Shown piece after piece: positions 13,303-29,396 of a stretch of DNA of 64,000 nucleotides (the first letter of the stretch is position 1; the number at the start of each line of letters is the position of its first letter). The notes under the pieces are model-generated. The model worked only from the letters and a program-made list of their open reading frames with translations. It did no database searches and was not told the origin of the DNA. The translations under genes were made by a program, and so were the position numbers. The DNA lies in assembly GCF_000150275.1 (NCBI RefSeq), contig NW_002060946.1, positions 679,815 through 743,814 on the forward strand, read 5' to 3'. Origin of the DNA: Trichoplax adhaerens. Lineage: Eukaryota > Placozoa > Uniplacotomia > Trichoplacea > Trichoplacidae.

Positions 13303-16300
13303 ATCGTCAATATTCCATCTGGGTTGGTAGTTATGCAAAGCATTCTATTGTATTGACAGTCTTCTGTTAATACTCCAAGATCAATTTAGAAGATGCCACG
13401 TAATATATTTAATGATAATCAATCTGGATGAACCATTTAATTTCTTTGATCCTAAAGACATCTGTTGCCATCTGAAGAAAAAATTAATAATTCCGGTTAC
13501 TGTGTTGATCGTTAGGATTAACAATATGTATAGCTTCTGTGCTATAATAAGAGGATACCAATCCTGTATACTTTTATTTGACAGAAATTAAATCAATGTA
13601 GCGTTTGCTCTACACTTTAGTCTATATTTGGTTCATAATATGAGAGTATGGTATTATAATATAGTGAATAATTATAATAGAACTAGTATAACAATCAAAG
13701 CGGCATTTTATCTCCATTTTATTAATATCTCACGTATACAATTACGTTCTATAATATGCAAAAGGATAACAATGTCAATACACTATACTATTACATGAGT
13801 ATAATCAAAGCCGGAGTAATATTTATTCTAGATTTTGGTCTGTATTTAGTATAAAATTTTGGTAGAATAGTACGAATGTAGCATATCAATATAAGCTATA
13901 ATAGGCTATTTTTACTCGAATAAATCAAAGTTGTTAAAATTCTCTCTCGATTAGTTCATATTCAGCTTTTTATATGATTCTAAACTATAATAAATAAAAG
14001 ATAAATTTATTACTATTTGATATTGATTGAAGGTGGCTGAAAGTACCCCGGGATTCTTTTCTTAACCCTATAAATATACAGTTTATAATTTTAGCGTGTA
14101 TAATCGGGGAATAGCAACACCAATACTATATTCTCTTGCTTGAATTAGACTAACTAAAATTTTTTTATAATTTCTTTTACATTTTACGTAGATAATCACA
14201 CTATAACAAAGGAATGAGTTATTTACATTACAATATCGATAATAAACTCTCGCATGGTGTTACTAGTATAGAATTAAAGCACTTAAATATTTTGTCATTT
14301 CGTTTATACAGTTTCTATAATAATCCTAAGTTTTCTTCACCATTTTGTTTACGTATAGTTCACTTTGTACCGTGTATATTGAAAGATGGCCATCTCAGTA
14401 ATTGTAATCATACTTGCATAAGATCAAACATGAATTGCTAGAAGCACCGAGCATTTCTAGTAGACCACACTGTATGTATGTAAGATCAAAAATTTTCCTT
14501 ATTTTAGCCCTTTACAGCTACGCAGGTATATGATTTTGAACTATCGTAAAACAATGATAGGACCGTTATTGAATAATCCCCAGTGGCCTCTCAAGTAAGT
14601 TTATACTTCTGTAATTGCAATCTAGTATTAAGAGAGAACTATGGGAATATTACAGTCTATACCGTGGCTTAAGTATAATATAAGGTTAGCTCAAATTGTT
14701 CTCGATTTTTGTCCATATTTATTTAGTTTGTAATTTTAAAACTGCGATAGTGAAATAACGTCATCGACTAAAATAGTCTACCATATTACATACATTTCCA
14801 GCAGTCTATCATTGCAATGTTAATGTACATAATTATTCGTGTATACAGTTTTACTGCATCGATTAGCTCAAACTTTTTCTCATTCTTGATCACGTACGGC
14901 TAATTTTAATTTTATTTCCATGTTCTAATCAGGATTTACAAAACAAATACGACAATCTCATATATATTTATGTATGGTGTACAATCTCGTCAGCGTGTTT
15001 CGTACAATAACATATATTTGACTGGCTTGAATGGGTTATCCTACTGTAAAGTAATGGAGTTCCCCACAAACAAAAAACAAACCACGTAATACGCTTGCTC
15101 GATGAGTTCGCGTTATTTCCATGGCAACGGCTGTTTTCATATGTTACTACAGCTTACAATGATATATAATCAAATAGTATGAGTTAATTGATCATTCTAG
15201 ACTCAAATAACAAGGAATTCTATGAGATTTCAAGGCCACACAATAGTAAAGTTGTAAGTAAGTATAAATTTATATATTAGTCAAGCATTTCCATAGTCAC
15301 GGAAAGAAATCTTAGCTCCAAGAAGGCTTGACTTGTATAGCGTGATATTGTATTAGATATAAGCAATTACTGATATTTATATTAGCAGATTAATACCATT
15401 AAATCTAGAACAAATTGGTTAGAAGTTCATCATCTGCTACTCCAAAGACTACAAGTTTAACAAATAGGTAAATATTCTAGATAATTGGCGATTCATTAAA
15501 TTTCTGTAAAATCTTTGCTAGTTTATTGCTTGATGGACCGTTCCCTAGTGTTTTCTTGAAATGAGTATTAAACTATCTGGAACTTATACCTAAATGCCGT
15601 TTTCTGGGATTAAAAATTACCGATATCAGCACTTGTTTGCAAAATTAATAGAAGATTAATAATCTGCTTATAAGAAAGACTCGCATTAGTTGACCGATAG
15701 CTAAATGGACTTTAAACAACCTGAATTTCATTAAAGTTATAAGAATCATTTCTAGCTCATTGTTAATATACCGTTCGCTAGTATCTTCTCGGTATGCATA
15801 CAATTAATTAAAACTAGCACGTAGATAATTTTTTTCCTTTAACTGAAATTACCAGTATCTATTGGTTATTGGTTAATAAATGTTTGATTTTTTGCTCTTA
15901 TATGCTGATGTCATAAACTATAAGTATTATCTAAACTACAGTATATTAGCGATGAATACCATTATCTTCATCGATAAAATAATTTCAACTAGTAGAATTA
16001 ACACAGTCTATAGTATGGACATCAATTTGTAACCAACACATACAGTACTCGTTGCAATCGTAATAAATACATAATTGCGCTATGAATGTACTTGGATAGT
16101 CTGTCTGCACAAAAAGCACTATAGAACACTGCTATCTATCTGTTTAAATTGTGTGATTGAATACAAATTGTGCTACTGTTGACTAACATGTACGATTGGA
16201 TATGAATTAAGCAAGATTGTTATGTTTAAGAACTGTGTTAAATTACGATATAAAAAGTTTGCATTGAATTGATTTCATTATCAACATGAGCGACACCAGA

Positions 16301-16401
16301 AATAGAATATAGCCACAATGCTAACTGAGATAGAGATGCTATTTTAAACTAATTTAATCACAACATCTTCTATAAAATAACTATTACAGATAGCTATCAG
16401 G
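13303..16401. other. Intergenic region, no gene seen
   Basis: Divergent spacer between the SEL1L3-like gene (starting at 13015, minus) and the SPA17-like gene (16402, plus). It holds only short unsupported ORFs (for example 14214-14441) and one X-box-like palindrome at 15115-15128. Confidence 0.45.
15115..15128. promoter_or_regulatory. RFX X-box-like site upstream of the SPA17-like gene
   Basis: The bases atttccatggcaac fit the RFX consensus GTYNCC-AT-RGNAAC with a perfect right half and one mismatch in the left (A for G). The site is about 1.27 kb upstream of the SPA17-like start codon, far for an X-box unless an untranslated first exon lies nearby. It could also be chance. Confidence 0.35.
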
Positions 16402-17882
16402 ATGTCGGTCTCCTATGCACCCGTTAACTTACGTTTGCCTCCTGGATTTCAAAATCTATTGGAAGGCTTAGCACGTGAAGTTTTAAGATCTCAACCGGAA
16501 GATTTATATAGCTTTGCTGCGGGCTATTTCAGAGATAGATTGACCTATAGAGAAGGTAATACACCAAATTCTTGAAATCATAGCATTGCTAAAACCTTAG
16601 CGTAATTGCAAATGTATACTTCACTATGTCAGATACCGGAATTGATGACGCCAAAATTGGTGCGGAGATGGAAAAACGCATTAAAGGAGATGGCGCTATA
16701 CCTATAAATTACGATGATCCAAAGGTGGAAAATGCGGTTATAACTATCCAATCAGGCTTTCGAGGCTATAAAGATCGTAAATTAGTGGCAGAGATGAAAT
16801 CGGAGAAACCTCAAGCTGATGGAGAGACACAAGAAGGTGAAAATCAGACCGAGACGGTAGAGGAAACAGCTACAGATGAAAAACAAGACGATGCAGAGAA
16901 AGATAATACGGAAAATCAAGAAATCTTAGACATTGATATGGATGATCCCGAGTTAAACAAAGCTGCAATCAAAATTCAAGCCAGCTTCCGAGGTCATGCT
17001 TCAAGGAAAGATATGCAAAAAAGTAAGGATAGCGGTGATGACGAAGAGGCAAAAGTTGAAGATAAGGCTGAAGAAGCACAGACCAATGACATAGATTTCG
17101 ATGGAGCTGCTATTAAGATACAATCTACTTACAGGGGCTATCGGGTTCGAAGGACCCTAAGGCGATCAAATAGCGCTCCTTTAATTGATCCACGTGAACA
17201 ATATCGTCATCAAGCCGCTGTCAAAATCCAATCGACGTACAGAGGTCATCGTACAAGGCAGCAATTTCGATCTTCATCAGCAGGAAAAAGGTTCTTATCA
17301 AGGAAATCATTTGATGCGAATGAATATACCGCAATAAGTCAAAGCCATGAGTTTGCTACCAAAGATGCAACTGACGCCGCATTAACAGCTACAGAAGATA
17401 CTCAACCTACGGAAGAAGTTGCAGAAGAAAATGCAACCATAATCGATACGACAGTCGGAGAAGAGAGTACAGAGGTAGCTGATGATGGAAATAAAGTTAC
17501 GGATCCAATAGCTACCACGGATAATGCAGAAAATCAATTAGAAGGGGAATCGCAAGCGAAAGCAGAAAATCAAGCCGAAGGGGAATCGCAAATAGAAGAA
17601 AATCAGCCAGAAGGGGAATCGCAAGCAGAAGCAGAAAATCAGCCAGAAGGGGAATCGCAAGCAGAAGCAGAAAATCAGCCAGAAGGGGATGCGCAAGCAG
17701 AAGCAGAAGCAGAATCACAAGCAGATCTAAAACCCGAAGAAAGTAAAGAAGAAGATATTGATATCGATTTAAATGATCCCGAAGTCAGTAAAGCTGCTAT
17801 TAAAATACAAGCTACGTTTCGAGGCCATGCTGCCCGAAAGAATCAACAGTCTTCACGAACAGACGAAGAAAACAATGAATAA
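16402..17882 (+). CDS. SPA17: SPA17-like RIIa-domain protein with five IQ motifs
   Basis: Two exons, 16402-16555 and 16633-17882, joined in phase across a 77-bp intron; about 467 aa. Exon 1 encodes an RIIa (R2D2) docking domain: LPPGFQNLLEGLAREVLRSQ then YSFAAGYFRDRL, very close to sperm protein 17. Exon 2 carries five IQ calmodulin-binding motifs (VITIQSGFRGYKDRK, AIKIQASFRGHASRK, AIKIQSTYRGYRVRR, AVKIQSTYRGHRTRQ, AIKIQATFRGHAARK) separated by acidic linkers and a 12-residue Glu/Gln/Pro repeat. Vertebrate SPA17 is about 150 aa with one IQ motif, so this protein is roughly three times longer. The expected role is docking to AKAP-type amphipathic helices in cilia/flagella plus calmodulin binding (family knowledge). 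The gene converges with CFAP91. Confidence 0.85.
17529..17711 (+). repeat. 36-bp in-frame minisatellite in the SPA17-like gene
   Basis: About five copies, some shortened, of a 36-bp unit coding roughly ENQPEGESQAEA, lying between the fourth and fifth IQ motifs. The unit stays in frame, so copy-number change would lengthen or shorten the acidic linker without breaking the protein. Confidence 0.85.
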
Positions 17883-19390
17883 GTAAAATGTGATGCAGCT
17901 ACACATTCAATTAATACCTTTTTCTCACTGCAGTCCTTAGTAAAATCACAATTAAGCATAAAATGTCTTTAACAGCAATTAAGTGTTACTTAAACATAAA
18001 GAAAAGATAATATAGACATGATCTAACTACGATCAATCAATTCAATGTATCAACAATTTTAAACTAATCATCTATTAAATTAACAACTCTTCCATGGACA
18101 TTACCTTTACATTAGTACCTGAACAATTGTATTATTTTTATCTACTTAATGTACTGTAAACAGGATAGATTAAGCAATTATTCGTTAGCAAACCAATTTC
18201 TCCAAAGCTAACTTTTATTATTGGTTGTATAATATTAAATAGATAGTAAATTGAAATAAAATAAAAAACAGGCTTCAAAGTAACGTACTAAACGGCGAGA
18301 ATAATTTTTATGAGATCTAAATTTAAGATATTAGAGGAACAGAAGAATTTTTGGGTTGTAAGTCTTGATTATATTGAGTCCTACGTGCATCTATCCTCTC
18401 CATCATTTATAACATTAATCATCTCGTATACGAGTACATTACTGCCTAAATAATTTAAACGATCTCTCTGCTTGCAGAAACTTGAGAAGGTAATAATTCC
18501 AGCTGTATAAGATTGTATTTTTCGATAAATTTAATCATAAAAAACGTAACAATAGGGCCAGTGCTTCCATGTTGTAAGATTCGATATATTTTAGATATTG
18601 GTTAGCATGTTATAAATCCGTCGTAGAATTTATTTAGCTCCTTTTGTAGCTATCAGTCTTTCAGTAACGGAGATCTTTTAAATTCTTTAGATTGGAAGCT
18701 GTCCCTATCCACTACGTAACCACTTCACTTTATATCTATATACATGTCTATTATTTCATTTTACTGAATAAAATTTAAGAAATAAAGACCAAATCCGTTA
18801 AAAGGGCTCTGTCTTAAAATTTAATCGAAATTAAATTATAATTAATTAACTCAACTATCGTACAATCATAAATATCTCCCTTAGCCATACAGGTAAGATA
18901 TTACTGGTTTAATGATAAATTTCCATTTAATCTTTATTCTCATCTATTAAATGAAAATAGATCAGCAGAATAACAATCAATATTTTTAAAACATCCAAAT
19001 TTGATTAAAAAAAGGCTAACAATGAAATAATACAGTCACATTTGGTGATACTTTTGATTAATAGATAGAATATTAGGAAAGATTATGTATGACTATTTGT
19101 ATGGCATAATAACATTGTAGTTAAAACATCAATATCTTTACAACCATGTTGATTTTTAGTTTATTCGAAATTATACTGTAGTTCCTTCAAGCAACAAAAT
19201 AAGATATCTTACACTTGAATTTTAGCTATACTATTACCATACTAACCAATGTACAAGATAGCATAATTGAATTACCAATGGTAATTATCAAATGCCAATT
19301 TGGTAGTGTAAAATATACACGCACCATCATCGATTTAAGTTTATAGATGGTAAACTAGTCGTAATAGATTATAGTACGTATTATCATTTT
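17883..19390. other. Convergent intergenic spacer, nothing recognisable
   Basis: AT-rich 3' flank shared by the SPA17-like (+) and CFAP91 (-) genes. No ORF, repeat array or RNA gene that I can support. Confidence 0.5.
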
Positions 19391-24392
<5,002 letters not shown>

Positions 24393-24427
24393 TTCGCCTT
24401 GGAGATTACTGAGATTCTGTCCAGAAT

Positions 24428-24441
24428 GTATCTATGGTAAC
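24428..24441. promoter_or_regulatory. RFX X-box-like site of CFAP91
   Basis: gtatctatggtaac resembles GTYNCC-AT-RGNAAC with a perfect right half and two mismatches on the left. It sits 36 bp upstream of the CFAP91 start codon, the expected place for a ciliary X-box. Confidence 0.45.
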
Positions 24442-24552
24442 GTCATTCTTGTTGATAACTGGGTACGTACCGTACAGTATTGTATTTGTCTCAGACGTCC
24501 CTGACAGTGGACTATTACTCAAAAAGTGCCTTGTGTAGTACAGTACATTACA

Positions 24553-24587
24553 CTTAACATTACAGTACTGTGTACTGTAATGTTAAG
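24553..24587. repeat. Perfect inverted repeat, 16-bp arms, 3-bp loop
   Basis: cttaacattacagtac, then tgt, then its exact reverse complement. It is embedded in GTAC-type repeats and can form a strong hairpin or cruciform. Confidence 0.9.
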
Positions 24588-26632
24588 ACCCACTTCTTAG
24601 TCCTACAGTACAGTACAGTATGTTACGGTGGCCCAAGGGGACGGCGTTATGCAGAGATTATGCATCTTCCCCAATTCAGAACACCTGCCGGAGATTTTCA
24701 ATCTTCTCACGTACGATGTAGTTATAGAGTAAGTGCACTGCACTTAGCTATTAGTGTTACTTGTATCACAATCAACTGCTATGGAAGATAGTCAGCGAGC
24801 GAATACTATATCACATTATCTCCTTATAGTAATCGTAACTAAATTTTTCTTAATACTATTGATCTTTTTAATTAATTACTACTCAAACAGTATTTCAAAT
24901 TTTCAAATATGTGATGCTAGATCAGTTTCCATGAAAATGTCTTTCAAGTTACTTAGTTCAACTTAGGCTATGTTAGGAACATTTATTTTGAAGATTTAAT
25001 GCGTCAATAATTGTGAAATTCCTTAGTATAGTGTTTGCTAAACCATGGACGCATGCTACTACTCAATGTACATGATCGCAATATGAAATAAAAGCATATC
25101 ATACTATGGAAGCCGTTCTACAGAAGCGCCCAGCCTATCTAAAATAAGAGTTTATTTGAAATACTCTCCTTTTAGGGTCTCTACTCTCTCTAGGCCAGTA
25201 TGACTATTTCTCTCTTTTTACTGCAGTCAGCGATGGCTACTTCTACTGTACTGTTCAGCACAGTTAGCTAATATAGTATACGTCCACTCTATACGGCCGT
25301 TCATTTGCAGTTCCACAGCCTGAACCACAGGCATAACAGGCCTGCGCATTTTCCCGATTTTGCTGCGCACAAAAATTATTCTTGTCCGCTACTATACAAA
25401 GATATACTCGTATTTCGAATACTGTATGTAGTATTCATCTTTAGTTTTAGATTAGACTATAAATTTTGTGTACCAACAGTTGCTAAATCGTTCTAAACCG
25501 ATTATCAGCAGTAGTAAACGTGACGATTGTATAATGTACAGTCAAAATTCGGAAAAAAAGTTCATGCAAGCTGCGCGCTACTCTGCCCAAGTCTGAAGCC
25601 GACGATGCATTCACATTTAATTATACTGTACGTATACACACAGTATACAATATACGTACAGTACTATATTACTAGACTTGATCAACAGAAATGGGAAAGT
25701 CCCTGATTTGATTTATAGTAATTATAAGATTTTATCTGAAAGTTGGCGTAACTTTAATTTTTCAATTATAAATAAAAAATTTATCTGCATCTGTTTTAAA
25801 TTTTTCTCTAGATGGATTAGATAAGACATTTAGGGGCAATACATTTATCTACTATATAGAACACTGTAATACTGTTCTACAATTTAATTTATTTATTACT
25901 TTTGCATAATAATATTGTCTAATACTGCGCAGTGAATACGACAGTATCTCCTTTAATTTCATTTCTCATTAGATTCGAATGTGAGGGCACTACCTCTATC
26001 CCTGTAAATAACCAAGTTTTTAACACATACAGTACAGTACTTTACATCAGGTATTGAAGTTGCATGATATAATTGGGCTGTCTGGCCAAAGTTGTCAACA
26101 AAACACAACTGTGTGAAAAACTACACTGCAAAACTGACAAGATTTGGTTGACGATTTCTACAATCTGTATTACTGTAGTTCTATAGTTCTAACTGACTTT
26201 TAAATACTGAATGATTGGTTAATTATCGCCCTTCTTTTATTACTTGTAAAGCCGTCAAGTCCTGCTATTCATTACGTGCTGTACATTAACGGTTCGTGAG
26301 TATTTTCTGGATTTTAAATACGCGTATTCCTCTAGCTTAAGTTATAGTTGCATGTCGATCCTTAAGCTGCTAGCGATTATTAATTTTAATAATTTCACTA
26401 CTTTAATTTCTATGTAAAAGGTAAAAGGAAGTCTGCAAGTTATTTAAATTCCTTATTCTTTTGTAACAAATATAGCAGTACAGCTGTAATAACATAAAAC
26501 CATAAATCAATCGCTGTACACAGATTGCGATCTAACCGATGTACTGTATGTTTTAACTATGTAAATTTATCTCTGGGTGCGCAAAGATTTTCAGGAATAC
26601 AGTGTTGTTATTTGTCGTATTTCTCTGTAAAA
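24588..26632. other. Intergenic with scattered GTAC repeats
   Basis: No gene recognised. Short tacagtac/gtactgta runs recur (24600, 25260, 25630-25670, 26030). The short ORFs here overlap repeats and lack motifs. Confidence 0.45.
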
Positions 26633-27703
26633 ATGGATCGACTATCAAAAATTCAATGCGGTACTCAACAAGTGAACATTAGCAATGAATTAATTAATAT
26701 CCTGATGGCTTCATCTGACGATATCATGTATCCTAGTCAATTCATTGCCATTAGCAAAGAACGTTGGCAACAGAATGATCAACAATTTGGGCCAGATCTT
26801 ATAACTCCAATCATTTCTCTGTTCGAGTTATTGGCACATTTGAAAGGCAGAGACATGTCAGCTATGCAAAAATTTTTACGCAGTTATTCTGCTATTTTGT
26901 GCTGGAGACATGAAGTATTAAAAGTGAATACAAAATCGATGGAAAAAGCAAAGTACAACGACAGTGATACAATAATGGAGGCTACGCTAGAAGAAAATCG
27001 ACGTTGTGTTCGAAGTGAAGAAAATATGATAGCATTGCTTGCTGATGAATTATGCCTGGAAACTAGTCATATCTTTAAACGAATGTGTATATCAGAATTG
27101 AAAGTGAAATTTTCTATACTAAGATCTACAAAGCACTTATACAAATTAAACAAAAATCATTCTATGGCCATGACCGAACATTACGACAATACATTCAAGC
27201 CACTGTCTTATTATTATTGGCAGGAAGATGTTGATAATACCTGGAATTCACTGGATGATGATAAGACATTGGAAAATCATCAATTTGAGAATGACAATCT
27301 GCAATCGATATTTAATGGTAGTTTATGCAATAGTGATCAGAATATTTCATGTAGCCTAATTGGCAATGCACCATGCAATAAAAGCTCAGTAGAAATAGAT
27401 TCTATAATCACACAGCAGAGTAAAAATTGTAGACATGACGATGATTACCAAATTTCTCCCGCTGCAGAATATGATTTCAATAATTTATGTCAAACAATGC
27501 AAGGACATAATATCGCTATATCGTCATTTTACAAAGAAATTGCAAATAAGGATAAAACTCTCATCGACAGCAAGATCCAACAGGCTCAACCACTATCTAC
27601 TGATCAAATCGATCGAAAAGTTGACGTCAAAGACGATGAAACTTCGACAGCGCAGAAAGATGATTGCGATGTTCAAGCAAATGTAGGTGCAATAATAATT
27701 TAG
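26633..27703 (+). CDS. Unrecognised 356-aa protein, helical N-terminal half
   Basis: A single long open frame, unusual here because other genes are split into short exons. The first ATG in the frame is at 26633 (MDRLSKIQCG); codons upstream of it in the same frame have no ATG. Residues about 20-180 look alpha-helical, with charged heptad-like segments (MEATLEENRRCVRSEENMIA, FKRMCISELKVKFSILRS). Their spacing weakly recalls the C-terminal BAR region of sorting nexins, but there is no PX domain and I would not name it. The second half is acidic, Asn/Asp/Ser-rich and probably disordered. No signal peptide or membrane segment. It could be the last exon of a longer gene, since tracts such as ggaatacag just upstream could be splice acceptors. 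Confidence 0.55.
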   Translation: MDRLSKIQCGTQQVNISNELINILMASSDDIMYPSQFIAISKERWQQNDQQFGPDLITPIISLFELLAHLKGRDMSAMQKFLRSYSAILCWRHEVLKVNTKSMEKAKYNDSDTIMEATLEENRRCVRSEENMIALLADELCLETSHIFKRMCISELKVKFSILRSTKHLYKLNKNHSMAMTEHYDNTFKPLSYYYWQEDVDNTWNSLDDDKTLENHQFENDNLQSIFNGSLCNSDQNISCSLIGNAPCNKSSVEIDSIITQQSKNCRHDDDYQISPAAEYDFNNLCQTMQGHNIAISSFYKEIANKDKTLIDSKIQQAQPLSTDQIDRKVDVKDDETSTAQKDDCDVQANVGAIII

Positions 27704-28148
27704 TACATGTGCTGTAGTGGTTATAATTCAATGCTTGTATGGTTTATACGAAGTAGCTTATAGCCGAAGTCTGAAGATGTAGCGTTCCCTTTATTGAAGA
27801 GAATTTTAAATTAGCTAAAATTTGTGAAGGAGTAATAACTTGGAGGTTGTAACTTCATCCTAGTAGTAGACCTCCTGTAAATAGTAGTGTTTAAACTTAA
27901 ATTGATAGCCATTTTATTTGCTATTATTATCTTTTGTAAAGCATTACAGTGAGAGTTAGTGTGCACTACACAGAAGTACTACGTCTATGCTAGCAATTGC
28001 ATATCTCACAAAATTGATTTATTAAAGTATTTCAGCATGTAAATTTCATTACTGTATAATTGCATTATCCTTTAGAGCAGTAGATCGAAAATGCACTTTT
28101 AATAAATTTCTCTACGACTTATTGTAACATTCCTTATTTTTGAATCAG

Positions 28149-28729
28149 TCATGGAAAGAAAAGCAAGTTTTAAAGGTTTATTTGGAGAATTTATGTCGTT
28201 TATCGCATGAATCGCACTTGAGTATCGTTGCAACACCTGATGGCTGTAGCGGAATCGTTTCATATTGTCCCCAATCCAGTTATGGCTGGCCGAAAATTTT
28301 TCGTTATTTATTATATCGAGAAATCTGGATGGTTTGCAGTTTGAGTGAGCAAGCATTAATCATGTATAAAGGTGTGATAGTCAATATAGTAACGTAATTA
28401 TGGGAAATGCGTTATTTTGACATAAACCAATCTAACTGTTAAGTCTCTCAAACTTTTCTAATACTTCAGATATGACCAAGAACGAATTTGTATGGAGACT
28501 CCCTTTTCGATTTATCGCTAATGTTGCTTTAGCTAAAAGACATCGAAATAGAAAGTCATTTTTCATTCAGCATCTGCACTATAAAATTACACTCAAGACA
28601 AAGAATAAAAATTGCGCTGCACTGTGGGTGTACATTATTACTTGGTCAATGAATCAAACCAGTCCGTCGTGGCTTCCGTCATCAACTGACGCAGATATGC
28701 ATGAAATACGTACAATACATTGCAAATAG
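28149..28729 (+). CDS. Possible PH-like domain gene, 3' part (two exons)
   Basis: Exon 28149-28371 begins after a pyrimidine-rich acceptor (ending aatcag) and ends at ag|gtgtga. Exon 28470-28729 begins after acttcag and joins in phase. The joined frame runs YLLYREIWMVCSLSEQALIM, YKD, then KSFFIQHLHYKITLKTKNKN and ALWVYIITW. The order of hydrophobic strand, LxxYKD, FxI, YxL and a final W-V-x-I helix is the general pattern of a PH domain. I do not recognise the family. The 5' exons are not identified; the gene may be separate from, or continuous with, the frame at 26633-27703, whose end does not splice to it in phase. Confidence 0.35.
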
Positions 28730-29396
28730 GCGAATAGAAGATCAATTGTGTCATTAAGATCCCTTTTAGTAAGTACAGTGTATAGTCATAACTTAGTTTT
28801 TTAATGAACTAGATTAGCGTGTTTCTCATTCCACTCTTGTTGTACTGTATATTCCAATAGTTGATTACCGTTACTTGGTCTATTCTATGATTTGTATCAT
28901 TAATTAAGTTTGTATCAAGCCATGACACTGTTTGTGTGTAATACCCATACATAGACTGCTCACCGGCTTGTGGCATTATTCAATTGAGTAAATCAGTGTG
29001 TATTTGTAGTCAGGCTTATTTATACAATTTATCTATCTCAGATCTAGATACAATACTATTTGTAGCCTGCATTCTGCTAAAACTATCAACTACTGTAAAG
29101 TTATCGTATAAGAAAGGATGGTATTTCTTAAAGTAATACAAAAGGCAGGCTTACTGTAACAAAAAATGCTGTCCGGTGATACTCGATAAGTAGCTTTCAT
29201 GTATCAAAAAATTTCCACATTTGATTATAGAATAATAATTATTCGCATTTATTATCCAAATTCTATTAAGTTAAATCATTTAATGTCGTAAAAACATTAT
29301 CAAAGCTGTCATAATAATATCATGTTGATAATAGCTATGAGTAAATGAGTAAATATTCATTCTCTTTAGCTCTTTATATGTTTCTTTCGATGGTAG

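Noticed and set aside
14214-14441. Plus-strand 75-aa ORF
   Set aside because: No motif, no splice context and biased composition; treated as chance.
17512-17718. Minus-strand 68-aa ORF rich in Leu-Leu repeats
   Set aside because: It is the antisense of the SPA17-like coding minisatellite; the repeat alone keeps the frame open.
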